In this document: positions 1 to 9,587 of the stretch, in pieces | Position numbering within the stretch: position 1 is the first letter of the stretch | Layout of the letters: each line of letters begins with the position of its first letter | DNA from: Chromatiales bacterium | GTDB taxonomy: Bacteria; Pseudomonadota; Gammaproteobacteria; JAGRGH01 | Direction of reading: 5' to 3' | Assembly: GCA_020445605.1 (NCBI GenBank) | Contig: JAGRGH010000049.1 | Span: 248,001-312,000 of the forward strand | Length of the DNA: 64,000 nt | Notes under the pieces: generated by a model | The model's database searches: none | The model's input: the letters and a program-made list of their open reading frames with translations, nothing else | Told to the model about the DNA's origin: nothing | Program-made: the position numbers and the translations under genes

Positions 1-2205
1 CTTGCGCCGGACGTGGTCACTCGGCCCGTGGATATCGGCGACAACCGATTGCAGCACGGGCGGGCCGGGCGGCATCTCGACAACGGCGATTCGCGCGCCC
101 AGTTGCTGCGCCATCGGTGTGAGCAGTTCGCGAGCGGCCTCGGCGATCTCGTGACTGGACCGGTCACGCTCGGCGCGATGCAGCAACTGCACCTGCACCT
201 CGCCCTGCCAGGGCTGCTCGCGCAGGTAGTAGTGACGGACCATGCCGTTGAAGTCGAACGGCCGCGGGACGCCCACATAGGTCTGCACGGCCGTGACTTC
301 CGGAAAATCCCGCAGGGTTGCCGCGAACTGATAGGCAAGGTTCGCCGTGACCGGTAGCGAAGTGCCTTCAGGAAAGTCGATCGTGACGCTGAACTCGGGC
401 TTGTTATCCAGCGGCAGCATCTTCACCTTGACGGCCTTGACGTAGAACATCGTGCATGCAAGCGCGAACAATGCCCACAGGACCAGGTTGAACATCCGGC
501 GTTTCTTTGGATGATCGATCAGCGGCACCAGCACCCGCTCGTAGATGCGGCCGAGCCGCTCCGCTTCGCGCGCCTCGCGCTCGTGCGCGACGGTCAGATA
601 ACTCATGCGCGGGCGCAGCGCGCCGTGATGCGCCAGATACGGCACGAACATGAACGCCGCGAACAGCGACAGGATCATCGCGACGATGCCGAGTGCCGGA
701 ATCGGCTCCATGTACGGCCCCATCATGCCGCTGACGAATCCCATCGGCAGCAGGGCTGCGACCACGGTGAAGGTCGCGAGAATCGTCGGGTTGCCGACCT
801 CGCGCACCGCGTCCACGGCGACATCGATGTCGGTATTCGTGTCGTGCAGCCAGCGGCGGTAGATGTTCTCGACCACGACGATCGCATCGTCAACCAGGAT
901 GCCGATGGCGAAAATCAGCGCGAACAGCGATACACGATCGATGGTGTAGTTCATCACGAAGGCCGCGAACACGGTCATCAGGATGACGACCGGGATCACC
1001 ATGAACACGACCAGGGCGGGACGCACGGCGCGGAACGCCCCCACCACCAGCAACACGACGGCGCCGGTTGCGATGAACAGTTTCAGGATCAGACCGTTGA
1101 CCTTGTCACGCGCCGTTTCGCCGTAGTTGCGGGTGACTGAAACACCCACGTCACTGGTCAGCAAGCCGCCTTCCAGCACCTCCACCTTGGCGATGATGTC
1201 CTCGGCGACCTGCACGCCATTGGTGCCCTTCTTCTTGGCAACGGCGATCGTGACGGCCGGCGCCCCGTCGGCGAGATCGATACCGGCGTCAGCCCTGCCG
1301 GTGAAATAGTTGACGATCTGGCTGGCGTCCTCCGGGCGCTGGCGAACGTTCGCCACGTCGCGGACGTAGACCGGAGAACCGTTGTGGCTGCCGACGATGA
1401 GTCGGGAGACTTCATCGGCGCCGCGCAGAAACGAACCTGTGGTGACGGTCAGTCGCGAACCGCCGGCCTCCACTCCGCCGGCACTTTGTTCGACGTTCGC
1501 TGAACGGATGGTCTGCGCCACCTGATCCAGGCTGATGCCGAACCCGGCCAGCCGATCCGGCGCGACCTCGACGACCACCTGCTCGCGCCGGCCGCCGACG
1601 ACAAAGCCGTTGCCCGTCTCTGGAATCTCCTTTATCTTCTGCAGCACCTCGAATGCAAGGATGCGCAGCTGGCCATCGTCGACCTCCGGCTGTCCGTCGC
1701 CATTGACGTCACGGCCCCACAGCGTGATGTTGACGATCGGCACATCGTCGATACCCTTGGCCTTGACCAGCGGTGGGTCCACGCCGGGTGGAACGATGTC
1801 CATGTTGGAATCGAGCTTGTCATTGATCTTGACGAGCGAGTCTTCCATCTGCTCGCCGACTTCAAACTGCACCGTCACCACGCCCTGTCCGCGTTGGCTT
1901 GCGGAGTAGACGTGTTCAACGCCGGGAATCTCGAACAGGATTCGCTCCAGCGGTTCCACCGCCAGGCTTTCAACCTGCTGCGCCGGGGCGCCGGGGTACG
2001 ACACGAAGATGTCGATCATCGGCACGGAGATCTGCGGATCCTCCTGCCGTGGCGTCAGCATGAGCCCCATGATTCCCATCGCCAGACAGGCGAAATAGAT
2101 CAGCGGCGTCAGCGGCGACTCGATGAACTTGCGCGCCATGTTGCCCGCGAAACCGAGGTTCGGCTTCGCGTCGTGCGACTCGCTGCTGGTAGGGGTGTGG
2201 CTCAT
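1..2205 (-). CDS. RND efflux permease, C-terminus cut by window edge
   Basis: Inner-membrane, proton-driven resistance-nodulation-division pump subunit (AcrB/HAE1-like). 735 residues are visible; the family is usually about 1000-1100, so the C-terminal part lies outside the window. The visible part runs from TM1 (about residue 28-45), through the first periplasmic porter domain, a TM block containing GILVDDAIVVVENI (the RND motif with the proton-relay acidic pair), to the start of the second half (LPLDNKPEFSV). An in-frame TGA lies 12 nt upstream of the ATG at 2205, so this is the earliest start; no clear ribosome site is visible. It lies 111 nt downstream of an adaptor gene on the same strand, as in a typical MFP-RND operon. 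An acidic DVNGDGQPEVDD loop near residue 164 is unusual. Substrate unknown. Confidence 0.93.
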   Translation of the reverse strand, partial: MSHTPTSSESHDAKPNLGFAGNMARKFIESPLTPLIYFACLAMGIMGLMLTPRQEDPQISVPMIDIFVSYPGAPAQQVESLAVEPLERILFEIPGVEHVYSASQRGQGVVTVQFEVGEQMEDSLVKINDKLDSNMDIVPPGVDPPLVKAKGIDDVPIVNITLWGRDVNGDGQPEVDDGQLRILAFEVLQKIKEIPETGNGFVVGGRREQVVVEVAPDRLAGFGISLDQVAQTIRSANVEQSAGGVEAGGSRLTVTTGSFLRGADEVSRLIVGSHNGSPVYVRDVANVRQRPEDASQIVNYFTGRADAGIDLADGAPAVTIAVAKKKGTNGVQVAEDIIAKVEVLEGGLLTSDVGVSVTRNYGETARDKVNGLILKLFIATGAVVLLVVGAFRAVRPALVVFMVIPVVILMTVFAAFVMNYTIDRVSLFALIFAIGILVDDAIVVVENIYRRWLHDTNTDIDVAVDAVREVGNPTILATFTVVAALLPMGFVSGMMGPYMEPIPALGIVAMILSLFAAFMFVPYLAHHGALRPRMSYLTVAHEREAREAERLGRIYERVLVPLIDHPKKRRMFNLVLWALFALACTMFYVKAVKVKMLPLDNKPEFSVTIDFPEGTSLPVTANLAYQFAATLRDFPEVTAVQTYVGVPRPFDFNGMVRHYYLREQPWQGEVQVQLLHRAERDRSSHEIAEAARELLTPMAQQLGARIAVVEMPPGPPVLQSVVADIHGPSDHVRRK

Positions 2206-2316
2206 GAAAAAAGATCAGTCAATGCCTGCGTGTGTCGGTGACCGGCCGGCATATCGGCGGGCCGAAGACGCAACGCGACTGCGGGCAGTCGTCCGCTGCA
2301 TACGCACGAAAAAAAC

Positions 2317-3447
2317 TCAGCGACTCGGGGTTTCCCGCTCCGCCAGTGCCGGATCGAGTTCCTCGGGGTTCACGACGATCTGGTCGCCCGGCGTCACGCC
2401 GGCCAGCACGGTTACGAAGTCGTTGCCCTTTTCTTCCCCCAGGCGGACCAGGCGCGGGATCCGCTTTCCATCGCTGGTCTGCACATACACACGCGGCAGG
2501 CTGCCGAAGTAGCGCACGGCGCTTTTCGGAATGACCGGGGCGGCAAGCATGTTCGAGGTGTAGTCCGGGATCTGCACCGTTGAATACATGCCAGGCGCCC
2601 CGAAGCCTTGCGGAACATCCAGCTTCACGGTCACCGTGTGCCGGGTCGCATCGGCCATCGGGAAGATTTGCGCGACCTTGACCGGCACCTCGATGCCCGA
2701 GATGTCGAGCCGGCCGTTCAGCAGCTGCTTTTCACGCAGGCCGGCGACCAGTCTTGACGGCACGTCCACAACGAGTTGCAGAAACTCGACATCCGCGAAG
2801 GTCAGCAGCGGCTGCCCGGGCTGGACGGTGTCCCCTTCTTCGACGAACTTCTGCGTGATGACGCCGTTGAACGGCGCCAGGCTGCGTGCGTCACGCAGCT
2901 TCGCATCGATTGCGCGCACGCGGCTTTGCGCGCTCTGAATGGCGTTCCAGGCCTCGCGAATCTGCGAGCCCGACTGATACAGATCCGCGCGGCGCTCGAC
3001 ATACGGGTCGGTGACACCGGCCGCTTCCGCGAACGGCTTGGTGAACATCTGATCGAACATTGACGGCAGCCCCATGCCGCCCTGGATGCTCCGCGAACGC
3101 GGTGAGTAGAGCTCGCGCTGATAGGCGACCTGTGCGGCGCGCAGGCCGTTCTCGGCATTCGCCAGTTCAGCGACCGATGCGTTGCGTTGCGCGATCAGTT
3201 CCGCATCGTCGATTGCAACCAACAGGGCACCGGAAGTGAACGCACTGCCTTCGGTTCCGGCGATGGTCTTGACGCGGCCCGGAATCTGCGCGGCGAGAGT
3301 GACCTGCTTGTACGGAACGATCGTGCCGCCAACCGACACCATGGGCGGATCTTTCGAATCCTTGACGACGTAGATCTCGGGCGTGGCGGCACTCACCGCG
3401 GCGTGAATGCTCATCAGCAGGCCGAATACGAACGCAATCCGCTTCAT
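2317..3447 (-). CDS. RND efflux periplasmic adaptor (HlyD/AcrA-type MFP)
   Basis: Periplasmic adaptor that would link the downstream RND permease to an outer-membrane channel. It has 376 residues with a signal peptide at the N-terminus (MKRIAFVFGLLMSIHAAVSA). A split lipoyl/barrel-sandwich follows (PGRVKTIAGTEGSAF and APFNGVITQKFVEEGDTVQPGQPLL), separated by an alpha-helical hairpin, then a beta-barrel domain and a C-terminal membrane-proximal domain. The length is normal for the family. A candidate promoter lies about 55 nt upstream, so adaptor and permease probably form an operon. No TolC-like gene is nearby. Assignment to the MFP family is firm; substrate is unknown. Confidence 0.93.
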   Translation of the reverse strand: MKRIAFVFGLLMSIHAAVSAATPEIYVVKDSKDPPMVSVGGTIVPYKQVTLAAQIPGRVKTIAGTEGSAFTSGALLVAIDDAELIAQRNASVAELANAENGLRAAQVAYQRELYSPRSRSIQGGMGLPSMFDQMFTKPFAEAAGVTDPYVERRADLYQSGSQIREAWNAIQSAQSRVRAIDAKLRDARSLAPFNGVITQKFVEEGDTVQPGQPLLTFADVEFLQLVVDVPSRLVAGLREKQLLNGRLDISGIEVPVKVAQIFPMADATRHTVTVKLDVPQGFGAPGMYSTVQIPDYTSNMLAAPVIPKSAVRYFGSLPRVYVQTSDGKRIPRLVRLGEEKGNDFVTVLAGVTPGDQIVVNPEELDPALAERETPSR

Positions 3448-3500
3448 TTCTCATCCTCGGCCGCCACCCGCGCGCAGGCGACGAGCATTAAAGGTTTATC

Positions 3501-3531
3501 AGAATATCAAATTTTGCTTATTTTTGTAAGC
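3501..3531 (-). promoter_or_regulatory. Candidate promoter and operator for the MFP-RND operon
   Basis: On the minus strand a -35-like TTACAA (3524-3529) and a -10-like TATTCT (3501-3506) are 17 bp apart in an AT-rich patch. A 5-bp inverted repeat GCTTA/TAAGC (3516-3531) overlaps the -35 box and could bind a repressor of the TetR kind that often controls such pumps; this is inference. The rest of 3448-3771 shows no convincing gene. Confidence 0.4.
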
Positions 3532-3771
3532 AGACCTGAGCGCCTGATTGCAATTACATGGCGCTGTGAGACAGGTCTAGGTCCCGCTGCCGAATGTTCA
3601 GAGCGGACCTGCGACAACCGGCCTAACCGGCTGATTTACAGTGCTGACTGCTGCCGTGGACCTGGGCACAAGCGAGGCTGGCGCGGACAGAAATCGAAAT
3701 GAAGCGGCCCCGTCGCAGGGCCATCTCGCGCCGGGGCCGGACGACCGCCCGACCCGGCGCGCGATCCTCGA

Positions 3772-4167
3772 TCAGGCGCGACCCATTGCGCTGAAGCTCT
3801 TCACAAACGGCTTCGCCATGCGCGGATCCTTGATCATCGCGCCGTAGTCGCCGGTCTTGAACTTGAGCTTGCGGGTCGTATAGGCCATGCCAAGGCCCAT
3901 CATGTTGGGCGGGCTGCCCATCCACTTGTTCCACTGGTCGGCGGACGCACGCAGGTCCCAGTTCACGGTTTCACCGCTATAGGCGCCGGCGGCGGTGACG
4001 TGGCCATTTTCGATGCTCAGAACGCCGCGCGGTGCATCCTCACCGTCGATGCCGTATGCGATCACGGAATTGAAGCCAATCTGGCCGAGTGCGCCCGCGA
4101 GCTCCGGGTCGGCATTCCAGGCATCCTTGAAACGGTCCATCCAATCGGCGCTGAACAAATCTGACAT
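3772..4167 (-). CDS. SCP2 sterol-binding domain protein
   Basis: Small cytosolic-type protein of 131 residues (MSDLFSADWMDRFKDAWN...). The pattern resembles bacterial single-domain SCP2 proteins: an amphipathic N-terminal helix, a central sheet (APRGVLSIENGHVTAAG), the WNKWMGSPPNMMGLGMAY loop and the closing LKFKTGDYGAMIKDPRMAKPFVKSF. The fold binds lipids or acyl chains; the ligand here is unknown. The start is supported by GGAGAG about 7 nt upstream of ATG. It is transcribed toward the efflux operon and divergently from the GTPase gene, with a 9-bp inverted repeat between them. No signal peptide is visible. Confidence 0.8.
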   Translation of the reverse strand: MSDLFSADWMDRFKDAWNADPELAGALGQIGFNSVIAYGIDGEDAPRGVLSIENGHVTAAGAYSGETVNWDLRASADQWNKWMGSPPNMMGLGMAYTTRKLKFKTGDYGAMIKDPRMAKPFVKSFSAMGRA

Positions 4168-4278
4168 TAGGTCTCTCCGAACAGTGATTTAGCGAGCGAA
4201 CAGGCCCGGGATCAACCCCGGCGCCCAACTTTGGGGCAGCCCAGTCGAGCCGCCGCCAGAATCCGAGAAACGAGTGAC

Positions 4279-4315
4279 AAAATACTCCGTAACTTAATGA
4301 ATCAATGAGTATTTT
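4279..4315. promoter_or_regulatory. 9-bp inverted repeat in divergent intergenic region
   Basis: AAAATACTC (4279-4287) and GAGTATTTT (4307-4315) form a perfect inverted repeat around a 19-nt AT-rich spacer, in an otherwise GC-rich 431-bp region (4168-4598) between the SCP2 gene and the divergent GTPase gene. Placement and symmetry suggest an operator for a dimeric regulator. No strong promoter pair could be assigned, and the rest of the region shows nothing else I can support. Confidence 0.4.
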
Positions 4316-4598
4316 TAGGCCAACAATCTTGGCCGCCGGAGCGGCGTTGACCTTGCCAAGCGATGTGGATCGGCGCGGAATTCTCCAGAAGGCGGCCAGT
4401 CATTGCAACCGTGCGTGGGCGTTGGAACGTACGTTAAACTGCGGGCACAGTCTCGCAATGTCCGCAAGCGTTTGAACACGCCCGCGACGTGTCCGGGACC
4501 GCAACAACGAACCGCAGCGAGCGCTCCACGGAGCGCTCCCCGCTCCCGCCCTCGGCCTCTGTGCCTGCGAGAGCCCATCTCCAAGGACCGCCACACCG

Positions 4599-6122
4599 AT
4601 GATCGACGATCGACTGAACCTGCTCGAATCGCACCTAAAAGAAGAAAACCCGGTACTGCTCGATGCCGTGCGCGGATTCCGGCAGCTCGACCGCATCGCA
4701 CATCGCATGGGCTTGCTGGCGGCAGATCAGTCCTACGCGACGCAGATTTCCTGGTGGCCATTGATCGCGATTCTCGGCACGTTCTCGGCCGGCAAGTCAT
4801 CGTTCATCAACTACTTTCTCGACACCAACCTGCAGCGCACGGGCAACCAGGCCGTCGACGACAAATTCACGGTGCTGTGTTTCTCGCGCGAGCCGACCCC
4901 GCATGCGCTGCCTGGCGTTGCGCTCGATGCCGACCCGCGCTTTCCGCTGTATCGAATCAGCGCGGAGATCGATCGCGTCGCCGCGGGTGAAGGCAAGCGC
5001 ATCGACTCGTACCTGCAGATGAAGACCTGCCCTTCGGAGGAACTGCGCGGGCGCATCCTCGTGGACTCGCCGGGATTTGATGCCGACGCACAGCGTACCG
5101 CGACGCTGCGGATCACTGACCACATCGTCGCGCTTGCCGATCTGGTGCTGGTGTTCTTCGATGCCCGGCATCCGGAACCCGGTGCAATGCATGACACCCT
5201 GCATCACCTGGTCGGCGCAACGCTGAAACGCCCGGATTCCAGCAAGTTTCTCTACATCCTCAATCAGATCGACACCGCCGCGCGCGAGGATAATCCGGAG
5301 GATGTTGTCGCGGCCTGGCAACGTGCACTCGCCGAGCAGGGACTCACCGCCGGCCGCTTCTATACGATCTACAACCCGAAGGTCGCACAGCCGATTGACG
5401 ATCCGGCGCTGCGTCGGCGTTTTGAAACGAAGCGTGATCTGGATCTTGGCGAGATCATCGGGCGCATGCGTCAGGTCACCATCGAGCGCGCCTACCGCAT
5501 CGTCGCTTCGCTGGAAAAGACCGCGCGCGACCTTGATGCCCATGCGGCACCGGCCATCGACCGGCTGATCGACCGCTGGCGCCGGCGCGTGCTGGTCGGT
5601 GACGCAATCGTCGCCGGACTGGTTGCCGTCGGCGTTGGTGTCGCAGCGTGGAAGTTCGGCTGGTGGACGAACGGCGCACTGGCGATCCCGGGCATCGACT
5701 GGCTTCGTGGTCATCCGGGTCGCATCTACGCCGCGCTGGCGGTTGCCGCGGCATTGGCAATCGCCGTGCACTTTGTCGTGCGCAGCGTCGCCGCCGCGGG
5801 TATTGCGCGGTCGCTCGCGCGGACCCGGCCGCCCGCGGATGTCCCCGGAAACCTGAAGTCCGCATTCATCCGCAACACCCGCCCGTGGCGCAGCATCTTC
5901 GCGCGCAAGCCCGCCGGCTGGGGGCGGTTCGCACGCAAGCGGGTTCTGGCGGTGCTCGCCGAGACCGACCGTTTCGTCCAGCGTCTGAACGACCGCTTCA
6001 CCGATCCGTCCGGTCGACGCGACGCGGCTGCCGGGCCAAACGCGGTCGAGGTTGAAGCCGTGGCCGCTGCGACCGCTGACGCTCCCGCACAACCGTCGCC
6101 GGCCCCCGCCTCGTCGAGCTGA
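4599..6122 (+). CDS. Dynamin-like GTPase with two C-terminal membrane segments
   Basis: Large GTPase of 507 residues. The G1 P-loop is GTFSAGKSS at residues 60-68, G3 is DSPGFD near 153-158, and G4 is NQID near 222-225. This GTFSAGKS form is typical of bacterial dynamin/EHD-like proteins. After the GTPase domain come two hydrophobic segments (about residues 325-345 and 374-395) and an arginine-rich cytosolic tail ending in an Ala/Pro-rich stretch. Such proteins bind or remodel membranes, but the role here is unknown. AAGGA precedes the ATG. It ends 15 nt before nadA and probably shares a transcript with it. Confidence 0.82.
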   Translation: MIDDRLNLLESHLKEENPVLLDAVRGFRQLDRIAHRMGLLAADQSYATQISWWPLIAILGTFSAGKSSFINYFLDTNLQRTGNQAVDDKFTVLCFSREPTPHALPGVALDADPRFPLYRISAEIDRVAAGEGKRIDSYLQMKTCPSEELRGRILVDSPGFDADAQRTATLRITDHIVALADLVLVFFDARHPEPGAMHDTLHHLVGATLKRPDSSKFLYILNQIDTAAREDNPEDVVAAWQRALAEQGLTAGRFYTIYNPKVAQPIDDPALRRRFETKRDLDLGEIIGRMRQVTIERAYRIVASLEKTARDLDAHAAPAIDRLIDRWRRRVLVGDAIVAGLVAVGVGVAAWKFGWWTNGALAIPGIDWLRGHPGRIYAALAVAAALAIAVHFVVRSVAAAGIARSLARTRPPADVPGNLKSAFIRNTRPWRSIFARKPAGWGRFARKRVLAVLAETDRFVQRLNDRFTDPSGRRDAAAGPNAVEVEAVAAATADAPAQPSPAPASSS

Positions 6123-6137
6123 GCGACGGCTTCGCCG

Positions 6138-7226
6138 ATGGCGATTCGCGAGTCGGACTCCGCGACCAGCCGGTCGTTCGTGCCGCTGGTCCCGGCAATC
6201 GAGATCCCGCCACACCCGCCGGCGGAGACACTTTCGCCGGCCGAGCGCGATGAGCTGCGCAAGTTCATCGCGGCCGAGCTGCGTCGTCAGAACGCCGTGC
6301 TGGTCGCGCATTACTACGTCGACGAGGAACTCCAGCGTCTCGCCGAAGAGACCGGCGGACACGTAGCCGATTCACTCGAGATGGCGCGCTTTGGAAATTC
6401 ACATCCAGCCTCGACGCTGATCGTGGCCGGTGTGCGTTTCATGGGTGAGACGGCGAAGATCCTGAACATGGAAAAGCGTGTGCTCATGCCCACGCTGGAG
6501 GCCACCTGTTCGCTGGACCTGGGCTGTCCGGCCGATCAGTTCGCGACGTTCTGCGATGCGCATCCGGATCGAACCGTGGTCGTTTACGCAAACACCTCCG
6601 CCGAGGTGAAGGCGCGATCCGACTGGGTCGTGACCTCGGGCATCGCGCTGCCGATTGTGGAGCATCTCGCCGAACGTGGCGAAAAGATCATCTGGGCGCC
6701 GGACAAGCACCTAGGGGATTACGTCGCGCGCGCGACCGGCGCCGACATTCTGTTGTGGAACGGTTCGTGTGTTGTACATGAGGAGTTCCGGTCCGTCGCG
6801 CTCGAGCGTCTGCGCAGGCTGCACCCGCAGGCCGCCGTGCTGGTACACCCGGAATCACCACAACATGTGCGCGATCAGGCCGATGTGGTCGGTTCGACCA
6901 CTGCGCTCATCAACGCAGCGCGCGATCTGAAGCAGAAGGAACTCATCGTAGCGACCGACAAGGGCATCTTCTACAAGATGCGCAAGGCCGCGCCGCAAAA
7001 GATCTTCATTGAGGCGCCAACCGTCGGCGAAGGCGCAACCTGCAAGAGTTGCGCGCACTGTCCGTGGATGGCGATGAACGGCCTGAAAAATCTCGCCTCG
7101 GTACTGCGCACCGGGGCCAACGAAATCCTCATCGATCCCGCGATCGCCGAGCGCGCGGTCGTGCCGATCCGGCGAATGCTCGACTTTGCGCGCGAGCACG
7201 GAATTGGCGCGCGCGGAAACGCCTGA
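6138..7226 (+). CDS. nadA: Quinolinate synthase
   Basis: Condenses iminoaspartate with dihydroxyacetone phosphate to quinolinate in de novo NAD synthesis, using a 4Fe-4S cluster. The 362 residues match the family length. The three cluster cysteines are visible at C124 (EATCSLD), C211 ([10 protein letters not shown]) and within [14 protein letters not shown] (C302/C305/C308). The substrate-binding AHYY (58-61) and the [10 protein letters not shown] segment are present. nadB and nadC are not in the window. The start gives a 15-nt gap from the GTPase gene; a start further in, near SPAERDEL, is possible because the first 30 residues are low-complexity. Confidence 0.96.
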   Translation: MAIRESDSATSRSFVPLVPAIEIPPHPPAETLSPAERDELRKFIAAELRRQNAVLVAHYYVDEELQRLAEETGGHVADSLEMARFGNSHPASTLIVAGVRFMGETAKILNMEKRVLMPTLEATCSLDLGCPADQFATFCDAHPDRTVVVYANTSAEVKARSDWVVTSGIALPIVEHLAERGEKIIWAPDKHLGDYVARATGADILLWNGSCVVHEEFRSVALERLRRLHPQAAVLVHPESPQHVRDQADVVGSTTALINAARDLKQKELIVATDKGIFYKMRKAAPQKIFIEAPTVGEGATCKSCAHCPWMAMNGLKNLASVLRTGANEILIDPAIAERAVVPIRRMLDFAREHGIGARGNA

Positions 7227-8272
7227 GTACTCAGATCATCAAACCGACTTGTGCATCGTCCGACGCCAGATCGGATGATCTGACTTCGACACAGCGCATT
7301 CCCTGCCTGCTGTGCATCGATATCGAGCCGGATCCGCGCGACATCGATCCGGCGTCCGCACAGCCCTGGATCAGCGTCGAACCCACCTTCGAGCGCATGG
7401 CAGGTTTCCGCGAACGCGCGCAGAACGTCACCGGGCGGCCCGCACGCCTTCACTGGCTGGTGCGCATCGACCCGCAGATCGAGCAGTGCTACGGATCCGC
7501 CACATACGCACTGGATCGCTATGCCGCCCGGATCGAAGCATTACGCGCAGCCGGCGATGTGATCGGCCTGCACCCGCATCTGTATCGCTGGGAGTCCGAT
7601 CGATGGCTGGTGGATTCGTCGAGTCCGACCTGGATCGAGCACTGCATGGGACTGGCGGTCGAGACGTACAAACAGCACTTCGGTGAGGCTGCCGAGGTGC
7701 TGCGCATGGGCGATGCGTGGCTGGACACGACCACCGCCAATCTGGCCGAAAGGCTCGGGATTCGCTACGAGCTTTCGATTGAACCCGGGTTTCGTATGCG
7801 CCATGACAGCGACATCAATTCCCGCGGACCGCTGGCCGACTATCGCTGGTTTGCGCGCAGCCCGTATCAGCCGGACCGCGATGCACTGGCGAAACCTCTG
7901 CCGCCGGGTGCCAGCCGATTACTGTGGGCGATCCCGCTCAGTTCGGCACGCATCGTACGCCCTGATCTCGCCGGGCACCTCGACGCGCTGCGGCGAGACG
8001 GATGGCGCTATCGGCAACGTCCGCGGATGCTGAAGATGTACCAACGTGGCGTTGCGCCGAACCGGTTCGCCGACCTGCTCGACCGGGCCCTGCGCGAGAC
8101 ACCGATGCCCTATCTAGCGCTTGCGTTCCGTACGGACCAGCGGTCCTGGGACATCGTGGGTGAAAATCTGCAATCCCTCCTTTCGCATCCGCTGGCGGGG
8201 CGCATGGACTTCTGCACGGTCGCCGACTTCGTGGCCCGTCACTGTGCGGCCGGCCGGCCGGTCAGGCGCTGA
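7223..8272 (+). CDS. Polysaccharide deacetylase-like protein, start uncertain
   Basis: The reading frame encodes [12 protein letters not shown], then [28 protein letters not shown] and [29 protein letters not shown]. This is a beta/alpha-barrel pattern with an early Asp and a HPH motif, like NodB/polysaccharide-deacetylase relatives. No ATG, GTG or TTG exists in frame between the nadA stop and the conserved body. The nearest are TTG 7049 and GTG 7064 inside nadA, CTG at 7223, or ATG at 7397, which would remove the conserved N-terminal strand. The coordinates given use CTG 7223 as a placeholder. The 3' end overlaps the convergent waaA by 11 nt. Function is inferred from fold only. Confidence 0.6.
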   Translation: MSTQIIKPTCASSDARSDDLTSTQRIPCLLCIDIEPDPRDIDPASAQPWISVEPTFERMAGFRERAQNVTGRPARLHWLVRIDPQIEQCYGSATYALDRYAARIEALRAAGDVIGLHPHLYRWESDRWLVDSSSPTWIEHCMGLAVETYKQHFGEAAEVLRMGDAWLDTTTANLAERLGIRYELSIEPGFRMRHDSDINSRGPLADYRWFARSPYQPDRDALAKPLPPGASRLLWAIPLSSARIVRPDLAGHLDALRRDGWRYRQRPRMLKMYQRGVAPNRFADLLDRALRETPMPYLALAFRTDQRSWDIVGENLQSLLSHPLAGRMDFCTVADFVARHCAAGRPVRR

Positions 8273-9587
8273 TCGACTGGTCGCGTATCAGCGGTCGCAG
8301 CGCCGCCAGCAACCTTCCCAGAGCGCCGCGATTGCGTGCCACCACCGCGCGAGCGTTGTCGCCGAAACGACTGCGTTCCGCCGGGTTTTCAAACCAGCCA
8401 ATCACGATTGACGACAGCTCGTCGACGCCGCGGACCTCGCGCGCGCCCTCGCCGTCCAGCAGCACCCGGGCAATTCCCGCAAAGTTGAACATGTGTGGTC
8501 CAAACAGGACCGGGACACCCAGCGCGGCCGGTTCGAGCACGTTGTGGCCGCCGCCCCGCACCAGACTGCCGCCGACAAACGCCAGGTCCGCGAGCCCATA
8601 GAAAAGCGGAAGCTCGCCCATGGAGTCGAGCACGAAGACCTCGGTGGTGGCCGCGCACGGGCGTTGCTCGCTGCGCAGCACCGTTTCGAACCCATGCCGG
8701 CTGACTAGCTGCCCTACGCGGGCGAATCGTTCCGGGTGTCTGGGCACCAGAATCAGGCGGCAATCCGCGACGCGCGAACGGACCTTGCCGAAGGCCGCGA
8801 GAATCTGCTCGTCTTCGCCTTCGTGCGTGCTCGCGGCGATCCACACGTGGCCGTCCAGTCCCAGTGCCCTGCGCAGTGCCTGCGACTGCTCGCGACGACT
8901 GGCCGGGAGCGGTTGGTCGAACTTGATGTTGCCCGTGACCCGAACGATCCCCTCCGTGGCGCCAAGATCGCGGAACCGTTGCGCATCGGGCTCATCATGG
9001 GCCGCGATCAGGCTGAACGCGTTCAGGGCAGCACGGATGAGACGCGGAAAACGCGCATAACCGCGCGCCGAACGTTGCGAAAGACGCGCATTCGCCAAAG
9101 CGACCGGAACCGAACGACGCCGGCATTCCGCCAGCAGGTTGGGCCAGATCTCCGTTTCCACGATGATCACGCAGCGTGGCCGTACGCGCTCGAGAAACTT
9201 TCGCACCGCGAAGGGTGCGTCGTAAGGCGTGAAGCGATGCACAACGCCCTCGCCCATCGCCTCGACGACACGACGCCAGCCCGTCGGTGTCGTGGTTGTG
9301 ACGGTGACCGGCATCTCGGGATTCAGTTTGCGAAGTTCGCGCACGAGCGGCACCACCGCCTGCACTTCGCCGACCGAGACCGCGTGCAGCCAGACACCGC
9401 CCGATGGAACGGGTTCGATCAAGCCGAAGCGTTCGCGCCAGCGGTGCCAGTAATCCGGCGCGCGGATCCCGCGCACGAACAAGCGCAGCAGCGCGAAGGG
9501 CAGCATCAGGTAGACCACCACGGTGTACATGCGCCTCGGCCAATCGCCGCCAGTGGTCGTCGGCGGAGGCTCGGGTCGATCGACCAT
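8262..9587 (-). CDS. waaA: 3-deoxy-D-manno-octulosonic acid (Kdo) transferase
   Basis: Transfers Kdo from CMP-Kdo to lipid IVA at the inner membrane, the first step of the lipopolysaccharide inner core. The product has 441 residues with an N-terminal membrane anchor (MYTVVVYLMLPFALLRLFV). The GT30 motifs are LHAVSVGEVQA (with the catalytic-type Glu), VETEIWPNLL, and GGSLVRGGGHNVLEPAALGVPVLFGP (split here for length; CMP-Kdo binding). The ATG at 9587 overlaps the upstream murU stop as TGATG, which favours it over a longer frame beginning at 9656. A later ATG at the membrane anchor is also possible. Confidence 0.95.
   Translation of the reverse strand: MVDRPEPPPTTTGGDWPRRMYTVVVYLMLPFALLRLFVRGIRAPDYWHRWRERFGLIEPVPSGGVWLHAVSVGEVQAVVPLVRELRKLNPEMPVTVTTTTPTGWRRVVEAMGEGVVHRFTPYDAPFAVRKFLERVRPRCVIIVETEIWPNLLAECRRRSVPVALANARLSQRSARGYARFPRLIRAALNAFSLIAAHDEPDAQRFRDLGATEGIVRVTGNIKFDQPLPASRREQSQALRRALGLDGHVWIAASTHEGEDEQILAAFGKVRSRVADCRLILVPRHPERFARVGQLVSRHGFETVLRSEQRPCAATTEVFVLDSMGELPLFYGLADLAFVGGSLVRGGGHNVLEPAALGVPVLFGPHMFNFAGIARVLLDGEGAREVRGVDELSSIVIGWFENPAERSRFGDNARAVVARNRGALGRLLAALRPLIRDQSISA

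Noticed and set aside
511-1140. Open frame of 209 codons on the plus strand, rich in His, Asp and Arg
   Set aside because: It is antisense to the RND permease and its composition is a codon shadow. The minus frame carries clear pump motifs.
4797-6362. 521-codon minus-strand open frame over the GTPase and nadA
   Set aside because: It is the antisense shadow of two genes with clear motifs (GTPase P-loop and NadA cysteines). Its own translation matches nothing and is unusually Arg/Asp-rich.
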